Shown one piece after another: positions 43,817 to 53,601 of a DNA stretch of 64,000 bases. The notes below the pieces were generated by a model that saw only the letters and a program-made list of their open reading frames with translations, was not told the origin of the DNA and searched no databases. Where the stretch lies: assembly GCA_039519185.1 (NCBI GenBank), contig CM076847.1, positions 76,905,747-76,969,746 on the forward strand, given 5' to 3'. Origin of the DNA: Astragalus membranaceus (lineage: Eukaryota > Streptophyta > Magnoliopsida > Fabales > Fabaceae). The translations under genes and the position numbers were made by a program. The number at the start of each line of letters is the position of its first letter. Position 1 is the first letter of the stretch.

Positions 43817-45876
43817 TGTAACACCCCAATTTTTCAATCATATTATGTTTGGTGATCTTCCGTGTATATGGATCGTAGTATTTTTTGAAATATTTTAGTA
43901 TACGCTTGATTTGTAATTTATAAATGACTAGCTGCAAATTTTATAACTTCTAAGTATTTCCTAGTTCTTAGTATTTCTTTATTTGAATTATTTATTTTAT
44001 AAATAATTTTCTTAATATATTGTTAGCATCATGGGGTTAATAATTTACATATGAAAGTGTGGATATAAGATATGGGTATTTAAAGGTGTTAGAAAAAGAT
44101 GATTCAAATGAAATTTATATCTTTTAAAGGAGTCTTGGGCTTTTTATTGTGATACAACCCACATTTTCTTCATGCACCCCTCACTTAAGACACTATTCCT
44201 TATTCCCAAATCCAGCTTTTTGAAAAGAGAACCCTAATTCATGTAATCTTTTACAATCCCTTCCTAGTATTTCCTTCTCGTCTCCCTCGCTAGGAATCAA
44301 AGCTGTCACTATGAGACCTCATCTTTTAACTTTCAAATCGGCCATTCCTTATAGCTGCCCTGCCAATGGTCCTCATCAGGAAACCACTATTTCCACTACT
44401 GTTAACCTTACGTTGCCGTATGGACAGAGGTTATGAAGATTCGGATTTATCCTATCGGTGAGCTTTTAGAAATATGCTTTGGTGAACCATTTTTTTAAAC
44501 AGGTTATTGCTTGCTTGAGTGTGGTTCGACATTCAAAACCGAGAACAAAAGAAGAAATGAAAGCATCATCTAATTGATAGAGTAGAGGACCGAGAATTAG
44601 TTTTCAAACTAGAAAGGAATTGAAGAAATAAATTCTTGCTATGAGAGCACTTTCCAGTAGCCTCACGGTTTGCCAGCTGAAGGTGAAATAGGATTTTGAT
44701 TGTGGCGTTGAGATGAAAGGCAACACATGGCCTTTAATTTCTTTTGGAAGCCACGTGGATGTGGAGGGTATTTTAAAGCAACATGTAAACATGAAATCTT
44801 AGGAAATTGGAAGCTTATTACCATTTAGTTACACAAGTTGTCTATTTTGGAAATTTAGTTTGGGACACATCATGTTACCTTCTCCTTCCGATATCAACTC
44901 CAATGGTCGTCACTTCGAAAAATAAATGTTATTTTTGGGATTCCTCTCTTTGAATTCTTCGGTAAACACTCCTTTGTTCGTGGATTGCGGCAAAGTTGAA
45001 GTCTCTATTACTCTCTCGATAACACATTTTTGGTCAGTTTTTTTGTGTCATTTTCACTCTACTTTTATACGTAATATTTTGTTAAATAGTTAACACCAGT
45101 TTTTAAACTCTACATAATTTTACAGTCGTATTTCGTTAGCCCTATGAAGCCATTGCCGAACAATTTAATTGTCAACTTGTTCGTGGTGTGAACTATAGTG
45201 ATTAAATTCTTTTTAATTTGATATTTTACGAGGTCGCCGGACCAGGTATGGGGGATGATCTTCGGGTTATATTCGGACTGTAAGGTATCATTAAGGTTGT
45301 ACGGATTTCAACTAATCCCTTAAACACCAAATTAAATATGCATATGGCCTCATAAAATGAGGTCAACACCTAAGAGATTATTGTGAAGCATTTGGTTTAC
45401 AGTTTAATTATTAATAATGACAGTTCCATTTATGTTTATTATGGATATTGTTTTGTACGCATTTTCTTTTATTGAACTCCTGAGTTGCAGTGTTTGAGTA
45501 TCCTATGTTATATGTCGATCTGATACGCATGCGTGATTAAATGTTGTTAGTATGTTTGTAGAAAATGATTAAATTGAATTGTCTTGGTGTGGTTATCATG
45601 TATCGGAATTGAGACTTGAGTCATAAGTTGGTATGTTTTGAACGATTGATTTATTAAGAATATAAAATAATATTGCTGCTTTAAAGATTGGTTAAAAGAG
45701 CCAACAAGTAGTGTAATATTTGATATTTAAAAATATTGTATGCTATATTAAAAGTGAAAACAGCATAATTAGAGTTAATAATTGCATTTCAAATGAATGT
45801 GAAATAACAAAAGGTGTACATAAAAATCTTGTGTCTTTGTTACTATTTTGATTACACTAAGTGATGTATGATTATG
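43817..45876 (+). mobile_element. Truncated LTR at a U2 gene start
   Basis: Starts TGTAACACCCCAATTTTTCA and resembles the reverse complement of 12475-15667, including the palindromic GCCTCATAAAATGAGG block (45347-45362) and GTGATGTATGATTATG (45861-45876). The last ~1.2 kb of the family LTR is missing. The sequence rejoins U2 spacer at GGGATTGTGGGTGC, so no target duplication can be read. No genes. Confidence 0.8.
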
Positions 45877-46184
45877 GGGATTGTGGGTGCTTGTGCAAAA
45901 GAACATCAATGTAATCACTAGTGGCTGTGTGGGATGCACACCAGTTTATGTGCCAGTCATACTCCTTCCATGAGTTAAGAACACCATTAATGGCCAGTCA
46001 AACTCTGAAAATGGAAGAGCGAGCTTTGACCATTTTGTTTTAAAGTTCCAAGGGAAGAAAGAAAATGCAGACTGATGCTCACATTTGGTGTATTGGTTGT
46101 GTATAAGAGTCCCACATTGGGCAGTCTAGAAAGCAACATAGTGGACTTGACAAATAAAAGGAACCGCGAGCAAATGTTGAAGTC
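45877..46184 (+). repeat. Partial U2 unit: spacer and promoter
   Basis: Spacer from GGGATTGTGGGTGC with an internal deletion at 45940 (GGATGCAC to ACCAGTTTATG), then GTCCCACATTGGG and AAATAAAAGG before copy 14. Confidence 0.85.
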
Positions 46185-46334
46185 ATACCTTTCTCGGCCT
46201 TTTGGCTAAGATCAAGTGTAGTATCCGATATTAAATTACTCTTTTAAGGGGAGAGCCATCACAATAGCTTGCTATTGGGTTTCTCATGTGTCGCCTATGC
46301 GCTGGACAACTGCAAGGGCCTGGCGCACCCCACC
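46185..46334 (+). pseudogene. U2: U2 snRNA copy 14, internal deletion
   Basis: The 5' stem-loop and GTGTAGTATC are intact, then it jumps to CGATATTAAATTACT. Stems IIa and IIb (about 45 nt) are therefore lost. Confidence 0.9.
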
Positions 46335-46989
46335 AATTCTAGTGTTGAATATTTGAGGGTTTTAATTTTAATTTTAATTATTTAGTAATTAGCGATGTAA
46401 TGTTTAAAATTTTTATTCTGGAGACGACCAATTTTGTTTCTACAAAACATTTTTCATTTTACTCTCTTATTAAAATTGTCAATCCAATGTAGTATTATTG
46501 TTTATAATTATTAGATTATTTTATTTAAAACTTATAAACTCCTAAAGCATAATTATACAAACTAAGGGTCTAAGACTCCAAAAAGCTTATGGGACAAGAC
46601 AACTTGATTAAGTCTTCTTGAAAATGTAATACCAATCAATCATCTACAAATGGCATTGAATCTAGCTAGCACACAAGTGGCTAATCCTTGGATAACTCTA
46701 GAGGATTGTGCAAAAGAACATCAATGTAATTACTAGTGGTTGTGTGGGATGCAAACAGTTGTATTGTCGCTCTTGCTTTCTTCTTCTCTCAACATACTTA
46801 GCATCGCAAAGGTTTATATGCCAGTCATACTCCTTCCATGAGGTAGGAACACCATTGATGGCCAGTCAAACTCTGAAAATGGAAGAGCGAGCTTGAACCA
46901 TTTTGTTTTGAAGTTCCAAGGGAAGAAAGAAAATGCAGACTGGCGCTCACATTTGGTGTATTGGTTGTGCATAAGAGAGGCCCACATTG

Positions 46990-47174
46990 GCCTTTTGGCT
47001 AAGATCGATCAAGTGTAGTATTTGTTCTTATCGGTTTAATATCTGTTATGTGGGCCAATGGCTCACACGATATTAAATAACTATTTTTGGGGGGAGAGGC
47101 ATCACAATAGCTATTGGGTTTCTCATGTGTCGCGTATGCGTTGCACTGCTGCATGGGTCTGACGCACCCCACCA
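46990..47174 (+). pseudogene. U2: U2 snRNA copy 15, 5'-truncated, array end
   Basis: The upstream element CCCACATTGG is fused directly to CCTTTTGGCTAAGATCGATC, deleting the TATA box and the U2 start. The 3' domain ends GACGCACCCCACC, after which array sequence stops. Confidence 0.88.
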
Positions 47175-47362
47175 ATTCCAGTATAAAAATTGTAAATAGA
47201 CGAATTGTATTTGTCTTTACCGGATAGATTGTAATGGTGATTTTTTTTCCATCCATTTCTAATGGATAGTTAATGAATTGATGATGAACTCTTTTTATCC
47301 ATCTAATACATTTCGATTCGATTCAAGGTTTATCCATCCATCCGTTTGACATCCCTAAAGGC
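47175..47362. other. Unassigned sequence flanking the array
   Basis: AT-rich, with TTTATCCATCCATCCG. I see no gene. Confidence 0.4.
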
Positions 47363-47560
47363 TGGGCAATTTGTAGGCCAAATAAATAGTGGAGGTCTCC
47401 TATCTTCCCATGCTTAAAATGAGCTTCTTGTGTCTCTCTAGTTGCTGAATTAATTTGCATTTTAACTAGCAATAAATATCATCTGCATATACTAATAGTA
47501 TGACCAAATCACAATATGATCCTAGTGAATAAGGAATCAACAGCTGGCTGACCTTTGAAT
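47363..47560 (-). pseudogene. Ty1/copia reverse transcriptase remnant
   Basis: The minus strand shows PAVDSLFTRI, then in another frame VILLVYADDIY (RT active-site box), and then GDLHYLFGLQIAQ, the copia FKxxDLGxLxYFLGL motif. It has frameshifts and stops and is only about 200 bp long. Confidence 0.75.
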
Positions 47561-47808
47561 GTAGCCATGATGCGTGATGCCATTTGAGAATTTAGTATAT
47601 ACCAATTCAAGTGACCCTACGAGAGACTAAAGTCATAGATGATTAATAATAGTGGACCAAAACTACAATTAAGCCAAAGATAATATAGATGACCCTCTTT
47701 AGTCCGTTTGTCAATTAAAAGGAAGAAAGAAAAAAAATAATGCGATAGATTATCATAATTTATAATTTTTAAAATATTTCATTATTTTCCTCCATACAAA
47801 CTAATTCT
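47561..47808. other. 3' flank of glycosyltransferase gene
   Basis: AT-rich, with no gene seen. It may hold the transcript's 3' end; an A/T-rich stretch at 47728-47775 could carry the polyadenylation signal. Confidence 0.35.
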
Positions 47809-49215
47809 TCACCTAACACCCATACATTCTTGTCCAACATCATCCAGAAAAGTCTTCAGATTCTTTTCAGAAGAGCCACCTTCCTTCACAGAATCCCTAG
47901 CCAAACTCTTCCATTTCTTTGCATTCCTTCTCAATTCCTCTCCCTTCTCTCCACTCCCCATTACCACTTCCAAACACTTCCTAATTTCCTTCCCTTCCAC
48001 AACCCCATTTCCATTCACTCGATGATCCAACCTCACGCCTATTTTCCACACATCTTCTACTAGCTTTGCATTGGTTTTCTGATCTCCCCATTGAGGAAAG
48101 CCCACCATAGGAATCCCCGAAGCCAAACTTTCCAAAGTCGAATTCCAACCACAGTGTGTCACAAAACAACCTAAACTAGGATGTGATAAAACCTCAACTT
48201 GAGAACACCATTTCACTATCTTCCCTTTCTGTTCCAATTCCTCTATGCAGCTCAATTCCCCCTCATCTTCTTTCTCTTCAAATTTTGACTTTCCCTTTTC
48301 TCTAATGACCCACAAGAAAGGACGTTCACTATCTAACAACGCACGTGCAATTTCCTCCTTTTGAACCTTCGACAACACACACAAACTACCAAAAGACACG
48401 TAAACAACGGACATCTCTGGTTTAGTGTCTAACCATTCCATGTAACCTTGTGAACCGTGAAAGATGTCACCCCCAGCCCCAGATGAACTATCAAAGGAAA
48501 TCAACGGTCCGATGGGGATGACGTTGAACTTATCAACGGTTCTCAAGGTCTCTGGTTCAAAAGCTTCAGAAGTGTTAACAAGCACTCGTGGATTTGTTTC
48601 TAAGTCAAGTTCATGAAACTGTTCCTCAAGTAATGGAACTATAGCTTGAAATAACGAAGCTGATGACAATAAAAACGAGGGTAAATCACTAGGTGCAATC
48701 GATGAGGGCAAACCTGGTAATTCAATGGAACACAAGGAAGGATCTTTCTCGTTGGCTTTTTCTTTGATGTAGTCACCATAACCATGAAAATAAAAATAGA
48801 ATATGTGAAAAACTGTGAATGGTTGAGTCCACAGAATCGCGGTGGGGAGGTGGAAACCACGCGCGACACGTGCAGTGCAGTGAAGGAGCAGGGTGTATAC
48901 TAAGCAAGTGAAAGGGTGACCCTCTTGAGTTGCAGAGGGTATGAGATTGGTGAGAAACTCGGAGCAGCGACGGTTGAACTCTGAGATGTAGAGGGAGTAG
49001 TCTGTGGCGGTGAAACCGGAGTCGAAGCCATCGGAGAAGGGGAGAAAGGAGAGGCCGGGGATGGTGGGTTTGGATGTCATGCGACGGTGGACGTGGAGGG
49101 TGGTGGAAAAAGTTACACGTGCGCCTAAATGGACTAGTTGCTTTGCGAAGTGGAGGGCTGGGTTAATGTGACCTTGTGCAGGATAGACTATGAGGAGAAA
49201 GTGGTGGTGGGACAT
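47809..49215 (-). CDS. UDP-glycosyltransferase, UGT75-like, intact and intronless
   Basis: A family-1 glycosyltransferase of 468 residues that would transfer sugar from a UDP-sugar to a small acceptor in the cytosol. The N-terminal domain begins HFLLIVYPAQGHINPALHFA with catalytic-type His16. CLVYTLLLHCTARVARGFHL (104-123) and a Tyr/Phe-rich stretch (139-147) resemble UGT75 members. The PSPG box runs from W336 to Q379 with HCGWNS at 354-359; a final Gln usually goes with UDP-glucose. I chose the ATG at 49213-49215 because family members start just before this motif; 47 further in-frame codons upstream look like leader. UGT75 enzymes include anthocyanin 5-O-, auxin and ABA glucosyltransferases, and the acceptor here cannot be told. 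Confidence 0.93.
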   Translation of the reverse strand: MSHHHFLLIVYPAQGHINPALHFAKQLVHLGARVTFSTTLHVHRRMTSKPTIPGLSFLPFSDGFDSGFTATDYSLYISEFNRRCSEFLTNLIPSATQEGHPFTCLVYTLLLHCTARVARGFHLPTAILWTQPFTVFHIFYFYFHGYGDYIKEKANEKDPSLCSIELPGLPSSIAPSDLPSFLLSSASLFQAIVPLLEEQFHELDLETNPRVLVNTSEAFEPETLRTVDKFNVIPIGPLISFDSSSGAGGDIFHGSQGYMEWLDTKPEMSVVYVSFGSLCVLSKVQKEEIARALLDSERPFLWVIREKGKSKFEEKEDEGELSCIEELEQKGKIVKWCSQVEVLSHPSLGCFVTHCGWNSTLESLASGIPMVGFPQWGDQKTNAKLVEDVWKIGVRLDHRVNGNGVVEGKEIRKCLEVVMGSGEKGEELRRNAKKWKSLARDSVKEGGSSEKNLKTFLDDVGQECMGVR

Positions 49216-49317
49216 GGTTGTGCAGTGGTGGTGGTGATAGTTGATGCGTGATAATAGTAGTACGATGATGGTGTCGAGAGTTTTTTTATGTGTAGATGAA
49301 AGGTGTTTCAATTCTCT

Positions 49318-49327
49318 CCTATATACT
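49318..49327 (-). promoter_or_regulatory. Candidate TATA box for the glycosyltransferase gene
   Basis: The minus strand reads AGTATATAGG about 105 bp upstream of the chosen ATG, a reasonable leader length. No other promoter element is distinctive. Confidence 0.5.
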
Positions 49328-49439
49328 ACACTTTCTCTAGTACATGAATCTAACATCTCTCTTATTTTGTATGACTTTCTTCTCTCTTCTTATCCATTAC
49401 TTGTTACATCTATCATACCTCTCTCTATTTCTATCTCTT

Positions 49440-49483
49440 AAGGTGTCAACAAACATGTTTAAAAATATGTTTGTTAACACCTT
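49440..49483. repeat. Hairpin core of a fold-back element upstream of UGT
   Basis: Left arm AAGGTGTCAACAAACAT and right arm ATGTTTGTTAACACCTT pair over 17 bp with one mismatch around a 10-bp loop. Outer arms (CTCTCTATTTC, then GAGAAATAGAG, and TTATCC/GGATAA) continue the symmetry imperfectly to about 49350 and 49560, like a MITE. It lies about 225 bp upstream of the UGT start codon. Confidence 0.75.
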
Positions 49484-50579
49484 GAGAGAAATAGAGATGG
49501 AAAGGAGAAGAATGATAGGTAATAGGTGGATAATATAATAAGAGAGAAATAAAAAGAATAGGAATTGTTACATGAGTGTTGATTTTTGTGTACCATTAAA
49601 AATCAACAATCTAAGTCACTTTCCAATTATTTAGTAGTGAACAAGAGAGAGATGGAGGGAAACGATTGCTCCACAAGTTTGGAGCACTAAAAGTAAGTGT
49701 GATAGGAGGAAGCAAATACTACTACCTCGTGTTCTTTTTATGAAATAAAAAATAAATAAAAAACATTAAAATTAAGGATCATCTACTACTATAATATTTA
49801 AATAGTGTTACGTATACTCTCATATTAAATGGTATATTCTCATCATATCATATAAAAAACCATTAAATTTTTCTTATATTTGAGACAAAAAAAAATCTCG
49901 AAAAATTCTCTTATAGTAACTTAACTTTTGAAAACATATATCACTCACCATGGAAACATTAATATTTTTTCTAAGCGTTTCTCTCTGCTTCTAAAAAATT
50001 CCAATCACAAAACATCAATCTTTTGTCTATTTCTAAATAAAATATGGAAATGGACACAAGTATTTTAAATTAACTAAATTTCTTTAGACAAATTATGTGT
50101 CTGTTTCTCGCAAAATTATAAGAAATTGTGTAACACCTCAAAGTAATAAATAATTACTTTGAGTATTACCGTAATATTGCTTTATTTTTTTTAAACTTAC
50201 ATGCTTTCGTGTAGAATTGATTTAATTATCATTGTTCATTAGTAATACACAAAATAACGATTTAATTATTTTGGATATTACCTTATGGTTATTTTCACTA
50301 TGTCACTTATTCTGGGTACTTGGTTGATTTTCAGTTTAATTAAGTAAATCGTGTGTTGTGTTTACTAATAGAGCTATCCATGCCTAGTAAAAATAGGGGT
50401 GCAGCTAGAAATAGAATCCTTACTTCCTTGAGCCCAAACTCTAAGCCCCAGCCGACTATCTAAGACAATAAATCTTAGGGAGTGGCCTCCCGCCAAATCT
50501 CAAACTCCCCCTCCCCCCCCCCCCCCCCACCTTCTTCCTTTTTTTTCCTTTTTTTTAGAGTACATAAAAATTTAGAAAA
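49484..50579. other. AT-rich intergenic stretch
   Basis: No gene seen. A perfect 11-bp hairpin, CTCAAAGTAAT/ATTACTTTGAG, lies at 50137-50163 just after TGTAACAC, possibly the start of an old LTR. A long C homopolymer lies at about 50508-50529. Confidence 0.45.
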
Positions 50580-51910
50580 AAAATAGATCTATAAATATAT
50601 TAAGTTTATTCCTCGATAATCGGATAGGTGAAAAATGAAAATAAATTTCGTGATAAATTATGTAAAGTTTGTTCCTCAGTAATCTGTTTGGTGAAAAAAA
50701 TCATAACGAAATGAGTAAAGTACAATGCTAAGTAGTATGTTTTGGGATGCTTCAAAATTTTGTGATAAATTATGTAAAGTTTGTTCCTCAGTAACCTGTT
50801 TGGTGCAGAAAAATCATAACGAAATGAGTAAAGTACAATGTTAAGTAGTATGTTTTGGGATGCTTCAGTTTTCGCAATAGTGTGTTTTTTTTGCTTTAGT
50901 GTTCGCAAAAATCCAACTATTCCAATATGCAAAATTTATACCTCTAACCAGTTTAGTGGAAAAAAATATATAATTTCGTTACAAAATACGTAAAGTGTGA
51001 TGCTAATCAGCGTGTTTTGAGACTCTTCAGTGTTCGAAAAAAATTTATCCGTTCAAATACTCAAAGATTATTCCTCAATATCGAATTTTCTTTAAAAATG
51101 TTCGAATAGTTTGACGAAAAAATAGTTTCCAAACAAAATAAGTAAATTAATGAGTGTGTTTTGGGATACTTAAGCAGTCGAAAAAAATTTAACCGTTCAA
51201 ATACGTAGAGTTTGTTTCTCAGTAACCTGTTTGCAAAAAATTCATAAAATATTTATGTAAAGTACAATGCTAAGTAGTGTGTTTTTGGATGCTTTAGTGT
51301 TTGCAATTGTGTATGTTTAGATGCTTTAGTGTTTGCAAAAAAAATTCAACTATTCAAATGTGCAAAATTTGTGCCTCAATAACCGGGTCGGTGAAAAAAT
51401 TATATAATTTCTTGACAAAATATGTAAAGTGTGATGCTAAGCAGCGTGTTTTGAGATAATTTAGTATTCGAAAAAATATTTAACCGTTCAAATACTAAAA
51501 GTTCATTCCTCAATATCGAAAAAAATTTAACTGTTCGAGTACGCAAAGTTTGTTCCTCGGTGATTGGTTTGGTGAAAAAAATAATTTTAAAACAAAATAT
51601 GTAAAATATGATACTAAGTAGTGTGTTTTTTGATTCTTTAGTGCTAGTAAAAAAATTCAACTATTCAAATATGCAAAGTTTGTGCCTCAATAACCGGTTT
51701 GGTGAAAAAATATATATAATTTCGTGACAAAATACGTAAAGTGTGATCCTAAGTAGTGTGTTCTGGGGTACTTTAGTGTTCGAAAAAATTTTAACAATTC
51801 AAATACTCAGTTCATTCCTCAATACCCGATTTGGTGAAAAAAAATAATTTTGTGACAAAATACGTAAAGTGTGATGCTAAACAGCATGTTTTGAGATAAT
51901 TTAGTGTTTG
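50580..51910. repeat. Degenerate tandem repeat, period about 125-180 bp
   Basis: Phrases TAAGTAGTGTGTTTTGGGA, GTTTGTTCCTCAGTAACC and GTTTGGTGAAAAAA recur about nine times (for example 50728, 50854, 51004, 51145, 51273, 51438, 51617, 51752, 51878). ORFs on the minus strand are by-products. Confidence 0.75.
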
Positions 51911-52050
51911 AAATAAACTTAATTGTTCAAAGTAGACAAAAAAATTCCACCATAGCTGGATCAAAGTTCCCTTGAATATTAGTAGAAATCCAACATGTGA
52001 AAGCAACCAAAGTAGACAAAAATTCCCACGACATAATATATGTGAATTAT

Positions 52051-52053
52051 TTT
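52051..52053. repeat. TTT target-site duplication, left
   Basis: TTT also follows the right terminus at 52917-52919. Because it is a homopolymer in AT-rich DNA, this is weaker evidence than the other target duplications. Confidence 0.55.
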
Positions 52054-52916
52054 CACTACAAGAAAACCTTCGTTTTCCCACCAGAATTTCCGACGGACCC
52101 ATTCTCGTCGAAAATTTCCGACGAATTGTTCCTCGGTAAGTAAGTGCACACATTTTAAGACTTTTCCCGCTTTGTTTCCGACGGAGTTTGGTTCCGTCGG
52201 TACGTTCCGATGGCTAATTTCGTCGGTATTTCGTCGGAAACATCAAGTAGTATTTTAATTTGCATTTCTCTGAATCGACACTCACTAAACCTCGTTCTTT
52301 CTCTTCTCTCTACTCACGTCGTTCTCTTCATCTCTACGACCCAACCTCTTCATCTCACCATCAGCCACGACCCAACCTCTTCTCTCTACTCAAGCGCTGC
52401 CTTGTGCCGCCACATCCTCTTCTCTCTCATCTCAGTTTCTCCCGTCGTTTTAACCCTAACAACCTTACTCCCGCTCGGATCTCCGGCGGGTCTATCTTTC
52501 AAAGAGGCAAAATCTAAAAATAGTTTAGTTTCTCAGAGCTAATATTTATTTATTTTTATCATCAATAGTGAGTGTTGATGGCGCAGAATCAAACTCCCCC
52601 TGCTGCTTCGGCTCCTCCTAACGGCGTTGCTCCGGTCCCGGCACCGAACGCGATTCAGTTCGTTACCACGTCGTTGTACGTTGGTGATCTTGATCTGAAT
52701 GTCAATGATTCGCAGCTTTACGATATGTTCAATCAGGTTGGACAAGTTGTTTCGGACTCATTTGCGACGACTTTGCGACGGACATATCCGTCGGAAACGA
52801 TTTGCGACAAGCGATTTTGCGACGAAAATTTGTCCGTCGGAAACGTTAATTTGCGACGAAAATCAGTGCGTTTCCGACGGATTTTGCCGTCGGAAATCGT
52901 CGATTTTCTTGTAGTG
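52054..52916. mobile_element. Small CACTA element carrying a PABP first exon
   Basis: The 863-bp element starts CACTACAAGAAAACCTTCG and ends CGATTTTCTTGTAGTG, with TTCCGACGGA-type subterminal repeats at both ends. Its right end matches the left end of the element at 59185 almost base for base over about 125 bp (in reverse). The interior holds leader-like TC-rich sequence and the start of a PABP gene. Confidence 0.9.
52578..52754 (+). pseudogene. PABP: Captured first coding exon of poly(A)-binding protein
   Basis: From ATG at 52578: an Ala/Pro-rich N-terminus (MAQNQTPPAASAPPNG), then TTSLYVGDLDLNVNDSQLYD and MFNQVGQVVS, the start of RRM1 with RNP2 SLYVGDL. This is the N-terminus of plant cytoplasmic PABP, which binds mRNA poly(A) tails. 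The frame then runs into transposon subterminal repeats, so only about 59 residues remain. A CT-rich stretch at 52260-52560 is probably leader. Confidence 0.88.
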
Positions 52917-52919
52917 TTT

Positions 52920-53570
52920 TACGCTTATTCATTTTTAAGTTGATTTGAATTTATTGAATTAAGTTCCTACCATTACACATTTGTTAACTATAGTTGGTCT
53001 TTGTCTATATGTGATTACATGATTTCTCTATAGGTAATGCGTTCCACAAATATTCTTTTGGTCTTTGCTCACTGATTGTTTTTTCTGCTCACTGATTGTT
53101 AACCATTGTGTTTGCAGCACATTTAAATGACGTGGAGTTGGAGTTGGAGTTTCAGCAGGATTAAATAGTCTAGACCAACTGATCCGAATCCTGTTGTAAT
53201 TAAGGCATGTGATTTGGAGTTGTTGGGGTTTGTTGCAGTGGCGATTTTAAAGCTTAAGTTTTGTTTCCATTCAACTTGATCTGTGGATTATGTTTGTACT
53301 CTTTGTGATAATATCTAGCATTTTCATCTGTGTTAGTACTTATAATGTACTTCTTAAGGTCTAGCACTCTTATCTCATTCTTGTGTCTATTTTATTCTAC
53401 TAATTAACATCTTTATATATAATTCATAAATGTATTGGTAATACTTATTAACTAGGTAAATTCGAATTTCCATCTTCAAACCTTTGTTAAAACTTCTATT
53501 TCTATGGAATGTGCTACACATTTTGTGTTATTACTGACATTTTTTTTATACCTCATGTTTAGGGCTTTCA
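52920..53570 (+). other. Unassigned sequence upstream of Helitron-type terminus
   Basis: Contains intron-like T-rich stretches and TTTGCAGCACATTTAAATGA followed by a short open stretch that stops. It could be the 3' end of a captured gene, but I do not recognise it. Confidence 0.35.
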
Positions 53571-53571
53571 C

Positions 53572-53601
53572 CCCGTGCGGAGCACGGGTCACACCTCTAG
53601 T
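53572..53601 (+). mobile_element. Helitron-type 3' terminus
   Basis: CCCGTGC-GGA-GCACGGG forms a 7-bp GC-rich hairpin, followed 8 bp later by CTAGT and then T. This is the standard Helitron 3' end (hairpin then CTRRT). I could not place the 5' TC end, so the element's extent is unknown. Confidence 0.7.

Larger units (their letters stand above)
10363..47174 (+). repeat. U2 snRNA gene tandem array (interrupted)
   Basis: Units of about 880-930 bp repeat head to tail, for example U2 starts at 10610, 11526 and 12434, and at 41049, 41960 and 42890. Each unit holds a spacer, an upstream sequence element (GTCCCACATTG), a TATA-like box, a U2-like RNA gene beginning ATACCTTTCTCGG, and downstream ATTCTAGTGATGAATATTTG. 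Copies differ by point changes, internal deletions and fused partial units, a sign of unequal exchange. Five or more transposon insertions break the array. All copies point the same way. Confidence 0.93.

Noticed and set aside
49216..49356. 47 in-frame codons upstream of the chosen UGT start
   Set aside because: They carry no family similarity, and the GT1 N-terminal motif starts right after the later ATG. They are more likely 5' leader.
47830..49441. Plus-strand ORFs and alternative minus frames overlapping the glycosyltransferase
   Set aside because: They are shadows of the UGT reading frame, which has the full PSPG box and expected length.
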